NCBI RefSeq assembly: GCF_001938985.1
Contig: NZ_MKIN01000022.1
Coordinates: 744,001 to 808,000, forward strand
DNA: 64,000 bases
Reading direction: 5' to 3'
From: Gillisella taibaishanensis
GTDB taxonomy: Bacteria > Pseudomonadota > Alphaproteobacteria > Rhizobiales > Rhizobiaceae
Shown one piece after another: positions 9,491-16,680 of the stretch. Both the position numbers and the translations under genes were made by a program. Under the pieces are notes generated by a model. It was not told the origin of the DNA. It saw only the letters and a program-made list of their open reading frames with translations, and did no database searches. How positions within the stretch are numbered: the stretch's first letter is position 1; each line of letters begins with the position of its first letter.

Positions 9491-10237
9491 ATGGAGCCGG
9501 AATCCCAACCACAAGGAGCCGTCGAGCTTTCTAGCCTTTGGAAGGCAGCACTCTATGGCGCGACAATGTGCACAGCTCTCGCGATCATGCCTTTGATCGT
9601 TACCACGGAACCATCGCAGCCCTTGCTGGAACCGGTTAGCACGGCACCGCAGACGGAATCCGACGCCAAAACCGCCATGTCAAAACCCACGCCAGCAACA
9701 TCTTCGCAGCAGACGCAGACCGCGCAAGATCAAACGGCATCAACGCCATCGGCTCCGACACCAGCAACACCGTCACCACTTCCCCAGCAACAACCAAGCG
9801 CCGCATCATCGCCTTCTCTATCCCCGAATGCCGTCGCCCCCGCTGCAATTGCGCCTGAACATGAACCTGCAGCGGCGGCCCTATCCAGCGAGATTGCCGA
9901 GGCCGACCAGCACTGCAAGGATGGACAGCAATCGCAAGCTCCGCTGGTCCCGCCTCCTCCGAGACCCGCGATCATCCTCGGCTTTTTGACCCCAGCTCAA
10001 TCCGAACACTCCGTTGAAATAACCCAGGCCAAGACGAATGTCCTGATTGACCCGGCCTACCGGGATAATCTCCGCGCCAGCGTCCACCCGGTGAACGCGC
10101 CGAAGGACGCAAAGACGATCGCGATCATTCCCAAGGGCATGAACGTCCATATGGGAGACCAGGTCGCGATTGTCGGCTGGCATGCCTCGCCGACCCTTGC
10201 CTGCCGATATGTTCCCAACTCCGTCGTTGTCAGGTAA
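9491..10237 (+). CDS. proline-rich single-pass membrane protein, partner of the AAA+ ATPase
   Basis: A 248-residue unrecognised protein. A short N-terminal cytoplasmic segment is followed by one hydrophobic segment (about residues 17-38), a Pro/Ala/Ser/Gln/Thr-rich linker of about 100 residues (40-140), and a C-terminal domain of about 105 residues beginning near the single CKDGQ cysteine and containing a second cysteine near the end (LACRYVPNS). The topology suggests a periplasmic C-terminal domain held away from the membrane by a flexible linker, as in TonB- or VirB10-like proteins, though no such family signature is seen. AGGA lies 10 bases before the ATG. The gene follows the AAA+ gene by 15 bases, so co-expression and physical partnership are likely but inferred. 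Confidence 0.75.
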   Translation: MEPESQPQGAVELSSLWKAALYGATMCTALAIMPLIVTTEPSQPLLEPVSTAPQTESDAKTAMSKPTPATSSQQTQTAQDQTASTPSAPTPATPSPLPQQQPSAASSPSLSPNAVAPAAIAPEHEPAAAALSSEIAEADQHCKDGQQSQAPLVPPPPRPAIILGFLTPAQSEHSVEITQAKTNVLIDPAYRDNLRASVHPVNAPKDAKTIAIIPKGMNVHMGDQVAIVGWHASPTLACRYVPNSVVVR

Positions 10238-10398
10238 GCTGAGAGCAGGCATCCAGGCTCATAGTGCCGCGCCCGACTACCAACAGTTCCGAAGCAGCTT
10301 GCCTGCAACACGGTTCATTAGATTAAGACACCGTTTTCTCCACCGCTCCGCCCGGATATTTGCTCCCAACCCATGTTCTTTCTTCGTGATAAAGCGAG

Positions 10399-10433
10399 TT
10401 GACTTATCCGCGAAAAGAGAACATTTATAGAAC
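10399..10433 (+). promoter_or_regulatory. promoter with LexA (SOS) box GAAC-N7-GAAC
   Basis: TTGACT at 10399-10404 serves as a -35. The downstream AT-rich -10 region (10423-10429) is embedded in a perfect alphaproteobacterial LexA box, GAAC (10419-10422), seven bases, GAAC (10430-10433). LexA bound here would cover the -10. The ATG of the next gene is 17 bases beyond. The box matches the established GTTC-N7-GTTC/GAAC-N7-GAAC consensus of this class exactly. Confidence 0.8.
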
Positions 10434-10450
10434 AAATAGAGAGAGACGAA

Positions 10451-10690
10451 ATGTCTGAAGCTGAAAAAATCATCGTCGTGCAATTCAAGAAGAACCGAGC
10501 CGGTGTTGTGCCTGGAGACATGCGGCAGGCATCAAGCGTGGCTTCCGCAGAAAAAATAGCCGGTTCCATGGCCGCCCGCTGCCTCGGCGTTGCTGCATAC
10601 GCAGTAACGATCGACGAAGAGAGCGGCAGCATGATGAACCCGCGCCTGCTCGTCTCGCATGGGCAGATTTCGGACCTCATGCCTGACTGA
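10451..10690 (+). CDS. small SOS-box-controlled protein of unknown function
   Basis: A 79-residue soluble protein starting MSEAEKIIVVQFKKN. It has a hydrophobic beta-strand-like start, an alanine-rich helical middle (SVASAEKIAGSMAARCLG) and an acidic end; no known domain is recognised. The ATG follows a GAGAGAGACG purine tract. A perfect LexA box overlaps its promoter, so it should be induced by DNA damage. The next gene is dinB, 293 bases downstream on the same strand, with no obvious terminator between; co-transcription is possible, and dinB has no separate LexA box that I can find. A role in modulating translesion synthesis or the DNA-damage response is an inference from this context. Confidence 0.75.
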   Translation: MSEAEKIIVVQFKKNRAGVVPGDMRQASSVASAEKIAGSMAARCLGVAAYAVTIDEESGSMMNPRLLVSHGQISDLMPD

Positions 10691-10983
10691 TTAAGGCACA
10701 GTCTCGCCGTCGCTGCATCTTGGTTGGGCGCCCGTTGCGCATATCGCCTTGTCAACCGTCCTGGCGCGACCGAGGCAACGCCTGCCGCATCGTAGCAATG
10801 GCAGGGCTGGCATCGGCATTGCATTTCTCAATGCGGTTTGCGCGGCTGGGCGTAGAGGGCAAAATTCCTATGCGATGCCTTATCATATTTTCATTGAAAC
10901 TGAACTTCTTCAGGTTGGAAGCAACCGGGGAACCGCAGCGCGTTTATCAATAGGCGACAGAACACAGATCCGGGGATCACGCC

Positions 10984-12108
10984 ATGACGAGTTCGGAAGG
11001 GCCTGAGACAGCCATGAGCCCCGATCGTTCGACCATCGTGTCCGTGCGCAAGATCATCCATGTCGATATGGACGCCTTTTATGCCTCCGTTGAACAGCGC
11101 GACAATCCGCAGCTGCGCGGCAAGCCCGTCGCGGTCGGCGGGTCGGCGGCCCGTGGCGTGGTGGCGGCCGCAAGTTATGAGGCACGCGCCTTTGGCGTCC
11201 ACTCGGCAATGCCCTCCGTGACCGCCAAGCGCAAGTGCCCGGATTTGATCTTCGTGCCACCTCGCTTTGACGTCTACCGCCAGGTCTCACACCAGATCCG
11301 CGAAATCTTTGCCGAATATACGCCGCTCATCGAGCCACTGTCGTTGGACGAAGCCTATCTCGATGTCACAGAAAACCTGAAGGGCATGGAGATCGCCACC
11401 GAGATCGCGCTGGAAATCCGCGCGAAGATCAAGGGAGCCACTGGTCTCAACGCCTCAGCCGGCATTTCCTACAACAAGTTTCTGGCAAAGATGGCGAGCG
11501 ACCTGAACAAGCCAAACGGTCAGGCTGTCATCACGCCCAAAAACGGGCCAGGGTTTGTCGAAGCCCTCCCTGTCAAGAAATTCCATGGCGTGGGACCTGC
11601 CACGGCCGAGCGCATGCAACGTCATGGCATCGAAACCGGGCTCGATCTGAAATCGAAGTCGCTTCAGTTTCTTCAGACGCATTTCGGCAAATCAGGGGCC
11701 TACTTCTATGGCATCGCACGGGGTATCGACGAACGGCAGGTCAGAGCAGATCGCATCCGCAAGTCTGTTGGTGCCGAGGACACCTTCGTTGAGGACATCG
11801 ATGATTTCGATCTGGCCAAAGCCGAATTGCGGCCTTTGGTCGAAAAAGTCTGGCGCTACTGCGAGGCGCACGACATCAGCGCAAAGACGGTCACCGTGAA
11901 GATTAAGTATTCGGATTTCAGCCAGGCAACCCGCAGCCGCACCGTGGCAACGGCCGTGCCTGACAGCGAGACCATCTTGGACGTTGCAGAGCCTCTGCTT
12001 GCGTCGGTGTTTCCATTCAGGCGCCCCGTCCGGCTTCTGGGTGTCACCCTGTCGTCGCTCAGCTCAAAAGAGAGCGAACACGAACCGCAGCTTGCCTTGG
12101 AACTCTAA
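10984..12108 (+). CDS. dinB: DNA polymerase IV (Y-family translesion polymerase)
   Basis: An error-prone polymerase that extends past DNA lesions. The 374-residue protein has the Y-family palm with catalytic Asp28 (HVDMDAFYASVE) and the SLDEAYLDV motif with Asp122-Glu123, a thumb region with a helix-hairpin-helix-like HGVGPATAERM near residue 200, and a little-finger domain to the C-terminus. The last residues PQLALEL resemble a beta-clamp-binding peptide. ATG at 10984 has GGGGA upstream. Length is normal for rhizobial DinB proteins. Rhizobia often carry several dinB paralogues; which one this is cannot be told here. Regulation by the SOS box at 10419 is plausible if transcription reads through the small upstream gene. 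Confidence 0.95.
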   Translation: MTSSEGPETAMSPDRSTIVSVRKIIHVDMDAFYASVEQRDNPQLRGKPVAVGGSAARGVVAAASYEARAFGVHSAMPSVTAKRKCPDLIFVPPRFDVYRQVSHQIREIFAEYTPLIEPLSLDEAYLDVTENLKGMEIATEIALEIRAKIKGATGLNASAGISYNKFLAKMASDLNKPNGQAVITPKNGPGFVEALPVKKFHGVGPATAERMQRHGIETGLDLKSKSLQFLQTHFGKSGAYFYGIARGIDERQVRADRIRKSVGAEDTFVEDIDDFDLAKAELRPLVEKVWRYCEAHDISAKTVTVKIKYSDFSQATRSRTVATAVPDSETILDVAEPLLASVFPFRRPVRLLGVTLSSLSSKESEHEPQLALEL

Positions 12109-12114
12109 CGCGAC

Positions 12115-12163
12115 AAAGTTTGTCAGGGAAAAGTGGAAACCGGTTTTCCCGAAAAGACAAACG
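12115..12163. repeat. dispersed palindromic repeat, copy A
   Basis: An imperfect palindrome of about 48 bases bounded by GTTTGTC (12118-12124) and GACAAAC (12156-12162), with an inner GGGAAAA/TTTTCCC pair. It begins a few bases after the dinB stop. A near-identical copy with one visible difference lies in inverted orientation at 37420-37468, and looser relatives occur at 34581 and 45398. It can form a hairpin and may act as a 3' end for dinB. Confidence 0.8.
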
Positions 12164-12321
12164 AAAAAGCCTGCCGCGGGAGGAGGTGCGGCAGGCTTTT
12201 CGAATAGACCGAGCAACGGCTGGGAGGAGGAGTGCCGCTGCTCAAACAGACGTCCCCATGGGAGGAGGAGGAGTGGGCCGTCTGAACTCGAAGCGTTGCG
12301 GGAGGAGGTGCATCGCTTCGA
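12164..12321 (-). ncRNA. four tandem CCUCCUCCC hairpins (cuckoo/CcsR-type sRNA locus)
   Basis: On the reverse strand, downstream of the DUF1127 gene, four stem-loops each expose the anti-Shine-Dalgarno motif CCTCCTCCC in the loop. In transcription order: stem 12321-12314/12295-12288 (8 bp perfect, motif 12308-12300); stem 12284-12279/12252-12247 (motif 12268-12260); stem 12243-12234/12220-12211 with one mismatch (motif 12230-12222); stem 12198-12188/12178-12168 (11 bp perfect, motif 12186-12178). The last is followed by TTTTT on the reverse strand (12168-12164), so it doubles as a terminator. DUF1127 genes followed by such hairpins are the known arrangement of alphaproteobacterial cuckoo RNAs and Rhodobacter CcsR RNAs, which are processed from the mRNA under stress. 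Confidence 0.85.
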
Positions 12322-12453
12322 TAAAAACAAAATACCAAATTTCACTGCACAAGAAATAGAGTTTGTTGCAGTGCAGCTATGCCGAGAATGCAAAGCCCCG
12401 AAGCCAGAAGAGACACGCCCTGCAAAGCAGCCTCCCGTGCTCCAGACACAGAA

Positions 12454-12476
12454 ACGCCCGCGTCATCGGCGGGCGT
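12454..12476 (-). terminator. hairpin between DUF1127 gene and CCUCCUCCC hairpins
   Basis: An 8-bp GC-rich stem (GCGGGCGT 12469-12476, ACGCCCGC 12454-12461) lies 32 bases after the DUF1127 stop, followed on the reverse strand by a weak TTTCTG. It could be a partial terminator or a processing/protection structure that sets the mRNA 3' end while some transcription continues into the sRNA hairpins. Confidence 0.55.
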
Positions 12477-12507
12477 AAATCGTTTGGGAGCTAATGAAGA
12501 AAGCGTC

Positions 12508-12654
12508 TTAGCGGGCGACCGACTGGCGTGCAACGCTGTGGATGTCGGCGCGATTGATGCCGAGATCCTGCAGCTCACGAGTGCTCATGCGGCCCAGTTC
12601 GCCAACGGTCTGACGATACTTGCGCCAGTTATTGAAAGAGCGTGCTACGTTCAT
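12508..12654 (-). CDS. DUF1127 microprotein
   Basis: A 48-residue basic protein beginning MNVARSFNNWRKYRQTVGEL and continuing with the DUF1127 core (LGRMSTRELQDLGINRADI). The motif of a helical, arginine-rich segment followed by a conserved MSxRELxDLGI turn defines the family. The frame is open further upstream to 12777, but the ATG at 12654 has an excellent AAAGGGG six bases before it. In Rhodobacter and Agrobacterium, small DUF1127 proteins bind RNA or affect RNA turnover and phosphate/carbon metabolism. Here the gene is followed by four CCUCCUCCC hairpins on the same strand, matching the DUF1127-CcsR operon layout. TATATT at 12730-12725 is a possible -10. Confidence 0.9.
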   Translation of the reverse strand: MNVARSFNNWRKYRQTVGELGRMSTRELQDLGINRADIHSVARQSVAR

Positions 12655-12821
12655 GATGATCCCCTTTCGTGAGGTCTCTTGACGCCAGCAACCTTCTCGG
12701 TTCCAACGTCGTTTCGATGATTGGAATATAGGCTCATTCCCGCCGATCGATAAGACACAAGGCACGACGCCTGCCATGCGCGAAACGCATAGGTATTGCC
12801 GTCAGCGACCAACCTTGCGCT

Positions 12822-13814
12822 TCAGCCCCTGAACCGATCGAAGGCCGTCAACCGCTTGATCGGCGGATCGGCATCCGGATAGCGGTAGATTTCGGCTCGC
12901 AGATAAGAAAGCTCTTCTTCTAGCGCTTGCTCATCGACTTCGACCCACCAGGATTTTGGGCGACCGTCGCTTCCGTCAGACCAGCGATAGCCTCTCGCTT
13001 TGAGATGGTCCTTCATGTCAAAGGGGCTGTTCTCGGCAAAGATCCGGACACGCGACCGCTGGCTTGCTCGATAGAGTTCAGCAAAGGCGGTGGAGGCCGT
13101 TCCATCATTGTCCCTTGCGAGAACCTCCAGGAGCGCAAAACAATCATCGACAGCACGATGGCCCTCGTGGAAAAAGCCCGCCTGCCCGATCAGATAACCG
13201 AGCTTGGTGCCTTCATATCCCCGCGTCGACCAATCGATCTCGGCATTCGAACAGGCCCAGGCCTTGCCCGCAAACATCTGAGACAGCATCTCGCAAAATG
13301 GACGGTCGAAACCGGCATTATGGGCAATCACCAAATCCGCAGGTTCGATCAGCGCCTGGACGGCTTCCATATCAATCGATTGCGCTGCAACCATCTCGTC
13401 TGTGATGCCGGTAAGTCTCGTAACGTCAGCGGGAATGGACACGCTTGGCTGCTGAAGCCCGCCATAGATGCCGGTCACGTCGCCGATATTGCCTGCGGCA
13501 TCGAATGTGAAGGCGATCAGTCCGATTTCGATGACCTCATCCTTGCGCCAATTCAGGCCGGTTGTCTCGGTATCGAGGATGATGCCTTTGAGAGGAAATT
13601 CCGGGCGTGGGCTTGGCGCGACGCTCCGCGGTACGAGTTTTGTGAGAATACGGTAGCGGCCGGTCTCCGACAGATGGCGAACCATGCCCTCTTCACTCCA
13701 CGAAGCGGCCGGCTGCTCCGGCGTCACGGGTTTTGATTTGGCACGAACACCGTGTCGGCTGCCCGAGACCTCCCCCGAAAACATGTCGAACTGCTCTGCC
13801 ATTTCTGTCGCCAT
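12822..13814 (-). CDS. DEDDh 3'-5' exonuclease (DnaQ-like)
   Basis: A 330-residue exonuclease of the epsilon/RNase T superfamily. The acidic residues are in place: DTETTG (Asp81, Glu83), HNAGFDR (Asp170) and the DEDDh pair His219/Asp223 in HRAVDD. The exonuclease domain spans about residues 75-235. The N-terminal 70 residues are basic and unassigned. The C-terminal 80 residues carry a DMKDHLKARGYRW...KSWW segment that resembles a small domain found after some DnaQ-like domains. Ends are approximate: GTG at 13817, ATG at 13814 and ATG at 13802 are all possible starts. It could proofread for or degrade products of polymerases such as the nearby DinB, but nothing shows a link beyond 700 bases of proximity. 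Confidence 0.9.
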   Translation of the reverse strand: MATEMAEQFDMFSGEVSGSRHGVRAKSKPVTPEQPAASWSEEGMVRHLSETGRYRILTKLVPRSVAPSPRPEFPLKGIILDTETTGLNWRKDEVIEIGLIAFTFDAAGNIGDVTGIYGGLQQPSVSIPADVTRLTGITDEMVAAQSIDMEAVQALIEPADLVIAHNAGFDRPFCEMLSQMFAGKAWACSNAEIDWSTRGYEGTKLGYLIGQAGFFHEGHRAVDDCFALLEVLARDNDGTASTAFAELYRASQRSRVRIFAENSPFDMKDHLKARGYRWSDGSDGRPKSWWVEVDEQALEEELSYLRAEIYRYPDADPPIKRLTAFDRFRG

Positions 13815-14056
13815 CACTCCGTCGCCGGTTGCCGCTGTTCAGAACACGACATGACCCGCAGATCAACCATAGAGGAGCGTTTGGGGCAGTTAAATTAACA
13901 GAAACTAACGTTCAGCCTCATATCGAACACGAAGAGTCCTCGCCTTCCTGCCGAGACGATCGGTGCCGCCGCACGCGCAACTGTCATTTACGACTTCGTA
14001 CACGCATCCTTTTTGATCTTGGTGCGTTTAGTGGGTCCCACATTGAATGGCTTACT

Positions 14057-15286
14057 ATGAAAACAATTGTCCATCCCGAAGACCGCCTCCGACTCCTGCT
14101 TGCGCACAAGAACCGAAAAATGGCTGTGTCGGCCCATGCCTATGTGCGTGGCAGTACCCGCAGGTTCTATGAATGGTTAAATCAGGCGGATCATGCAGAG
14201 ATACCTGCCGGGCCTCCGGTTTGGATCTGCGGCGATTGTCACATTGGCAACCTTGGCCCCGTAGGAAGCGGCGGTGGCGGGCTTGCCATTCAGATCCGCG
14301 ACCTTGACCAGGCCGTGATTGGCAATCCCGCCCATGATCTCATCCGCCTGGGGCTATCTCTAGCCATGGCTGCCCGGTCCTCGGACCTTCCTGGCGTTGT
14401 CACTGCCCTTATGATGGAAAAGATGGTGGACGGGTACACCTCGGCCTTCCTCCTGGAGGCAACAGACGACGCCGACGATGTCCCGGTTCCAAAAACTGTT
14501 GCGGGGGCGATGCATGCGGCCGCCAGACGGTCCTGGAAACATCTTGCCGATGAGCGGATCGAGGGCGAGGCGGTTCTTCCCCTTGGCTCGAGATTCTGGC
14601 CCTTGTCGCAAGACGAGCGGCAGGAGGTCGAAGAATTCTTTTCCGACGAGAAAATTCGTCGCCTCGCAGCCTCCCTGCGTGAATCTGGCGATCCCGACCA
14701 TATCCCCGACCATATCAGTGTGAAAGATGCCGCCTATTGGAGGAAGGGCTGCAGTTCGCTTGGGCGGCTGCGTATTGCCGTGCTGCTTCAGATCGGCAAG
14801 GGGAAGGAGCGACGCTACTGCCTGATGGATGTGAAAGAGGCCGCAAGGGCAGCCGCGCCCACCGACCCTTCCGCAGATATGCCGTCAGACGATGGCGAAC
14901 GCGTATGTCAGGGCGCGCTTGCTCTGTCTCCTCATCTCGGGCGCAGAATGGCGTCGGGACGGCTGCTCGGCCGTGCCGTATTCGTGCGGGAACTGCTGCC
15001 GCAGGATCTCAAGCTGGAAATCGACACGCTGTCACAGGAGGAGGCCGTGTCGGTCGCCGAATTCCTCGCATATATCGTGGGACGGGCACATGCGCGCCAG
15101 CTCGATGCTGCGGCGCGTTTGCGCTGGATAGCAGAACTGGGTCGCAGCAACGGGTCACCATTGGAAGCTCCGATCTGGCTGTGGAATGCCGTCGTGGAAC
15201 TCGTATCAATTCATGAGGCTGCCTATCTCGAGCACTGTCGACGGTTCGCTCTGAAATTGGAGCGACCAGACGAGGTGGTCGGCTAA
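14057..15286 (+). CDS. DUF2252-family protein
   Basis: A 409-residue soluble protein of the DUF2252 family, which shows distant kinase/phosphotransferase-like features: an early GDCHIGNLGP motif (near residue 60) and an IRDLDQAVIGNPAHDLIRLGLSL motif (near 80) resemble the catalytic HxDxxxxN and DxD segments of aminoglycoside-phosphotransferase-like enzymes. Substrate unknown. The frame is open upstream to 13733 across the exonuclease promoter, but homologous sequence begins only at MKTIVHPEDR; ATG 14057 is chosen although its ribosome-binding site is weak. It is transcribed divergently from the exonuclease gene and convergently with the SDR gene. Confidence 0.8.
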   Translation: MKTIVHPEDRLRLLLAHKNRKMAVSAHAYVRGSTRRFYEWLNQADHAEIPAGPPVWICGDCHIGNLGPVGSGGGGLAIQIRDLDQAVIGNPAHDLIRLGLSLAMAARSSDLPGVVTALMMEKMVDGYTSAFLLEATDDADDVPVPKTVAGAMHAAARRSWKHLADERIEGEAVLPLGSRFWPLSQDERQEVEEFFSDEKIRRLAASLRESGDPDHIPDHISVKDAAYWRKGCSSLGRLRIAVLLQIGKGKERRYCLMDVKEAARAAAPTDPSADMPSDDGERVCQGALALSPHLGRRMASGRLLGRAVFVRELLPQDLKLEIDTLSQEEAVSVAEFLAYIVGRAHARQLDAAARLRWIAELGRSNGSPLEAPIWLWNAVVELVSIHEAAYLEHCRRFALKLERPDEVVG

Positions 15287-15476
15287 GAGGTAACCTTCAG
15301 CTTTCTCCCAGATCATCCAAGACCGAGGTTGCTTCGCCTGAACATCCTCAAGGTCTCGATCCCCGCCCGCAAGACCCGGGGACATGACCTTAGGGAGGAT
15401 AGGACAGCGGCTCCATTGGCGCCGCCTGTCCATTCAGGCACTCTGCAAATCGGAGACTCCAACCTTCAAAATATCG

Positions 15477-16316
15477 TCAGAGCTTACCTTGTTCGACAGA
15501 GCTAAAACGCAGCGCTCTGCCGTCTGCCGCGACGATGGCATCCATCTCTTCTGCAAGCGCATCGCGATCATCGACACCACGCAAGAGACGGCCGGCCAGC
15601 GTATCGAAACGTCCGGCGGCAATGTCGGCAATCAGGAGCGCAGCCCGCGACGGCTCTACGTTGACACTATCATCGAACAGCTTCTGGATGCCGGGCAGAT
15701 AGGTTTTTCCCGCCTCCGATGAAAGCTGCAACTCGGTCATTGCACTGCGAACGAGACCGGGATCGACGGCGAAGGCGCGCACGTCGTTGCCAATGGTGGT
15801 GTCGTTCAGGCACTCCGTGAGACGCATGATGGCGGCCTTGCTGGACGCGTAGCCAGAGCCGTTAGGAAAGCTGTTGCCCGTTCCGCCGCCAACGAGGTTG
15901 ACGATCCGGCCGCCGCCCCGCGCCAACATCTTAGGGGCAGCCGTGCGGCACGTGTTGAATGTACCACGCAGATTGATTTCGACATCTCGCCACCACACAA
16001 GGGGATCGCATTCCCAAATAGGACCGAACCCCTGAAATGAACCGTGGTTGTTGACGAGTACGTCGACCGGGCCCAATTCGCTCACCACGCGGGCAAAGGC
16101 ATTTTCAACGGCGGCAAGATCGATGATGTCCGTCGAAACAGCAATCGCCTGCCCGCCCTCTCCCTTGATAAGGGAAACCGTCTCCTCGATCTCGGTCACC
16201 GTTCGCGCCAAAACGGCGACCTTCGCCCCTTCCCTAGCCTGCTGTAGAGCGATCTCTCGACCTATCCCTCTGCCACCACCAGTGACGACGGCGACCATGT
16301 CTGAAAGGCGAGCCAT
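15477..16316 (-). CDS. short-chain dehydrogenase/reductase (SDR)
   Basis: A 279-residue classical SDR, predicted NAD(P)H-dependent oxidoreductase of unknown substrate. The Rossmann glycine motif TGGGRGIG is at residues 12-19, NNHG at 89-92 and YxxxK (YASSK) at 156-160. The usual catalytic serine about 13 residues before the tyrosine appears to be replaced: the strand reads IVNLVGGGT where most SDRs have a serine pair. Either a neighbouring Ser/Thr serves, or the enzyme is catalytically altered. Start ATG is preceded by a strong AGGAGG. It stands alone, 364 bases from the divergent decarboxylase operon. Confidence 0.9.
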   Translation of the reverse strand: MARLSDMVAVVTGGGRGIGREIALQQAREGAKVAVLARTVTEIEETVSLIKGEGGQAIAVSTDIIDLAAVENAFARVVSELGPVDVLVNNHGSFQGFGPIWECDPLVWWRDVEINLRGTFNTCRTAAPKMLARGGGRIVNLVGGGTGNSFPNGSGYASSKAAIMRLTECLNDTTIGNDVRAFAVDPGLVRSAMTELQLSSEAGKTYLPGIQKLFDDSVNVEPSRAALLIADIAAGRFDTLAGRLLRGVDDRDALAEEMDAIVAADGRALRFSSVEQGKL

Positions 16317-16680
16317 GCTTCCTCCTACGGCGTTTTAAAAGTCGATCTGAAAGCAGGAAATATGTCGCCTCGGCGCCTGATGGCAATGATGGCGACGCGA
16401 TAAAGTTGGCTTGCACAGCCACGTAAACCAACTCCTTCCTTCCATCTCTCAGTCATGAATTGCAGTCTCGGCCGTTTGGCGTTGACCTCGACACCGTTAG
16501 GCGCGCGGCGAAACAAACCGTCACCCCGCTGTGCATTGCCGAACCTCCTGGTTTCCCGTGTTCAGGCTTTTGCTCTCCATTGATCTTTTGAACTGATGGC
16601 ATTGGTGGCGCATCGCCGCTGTCACAGCCCCGTCATAAAATAAGGCGACAGGTTGCGCTCGATCAACTTTGGATGCTGGC
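16317..16680. other. divergent intergenic region, SDR / decarboxylase
   Basis: No gene is supported. It must hold both promoters. Nothing resembling a riboswitch, strong palindrome or repeated operator was found by eye. Confidence 0.4.
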
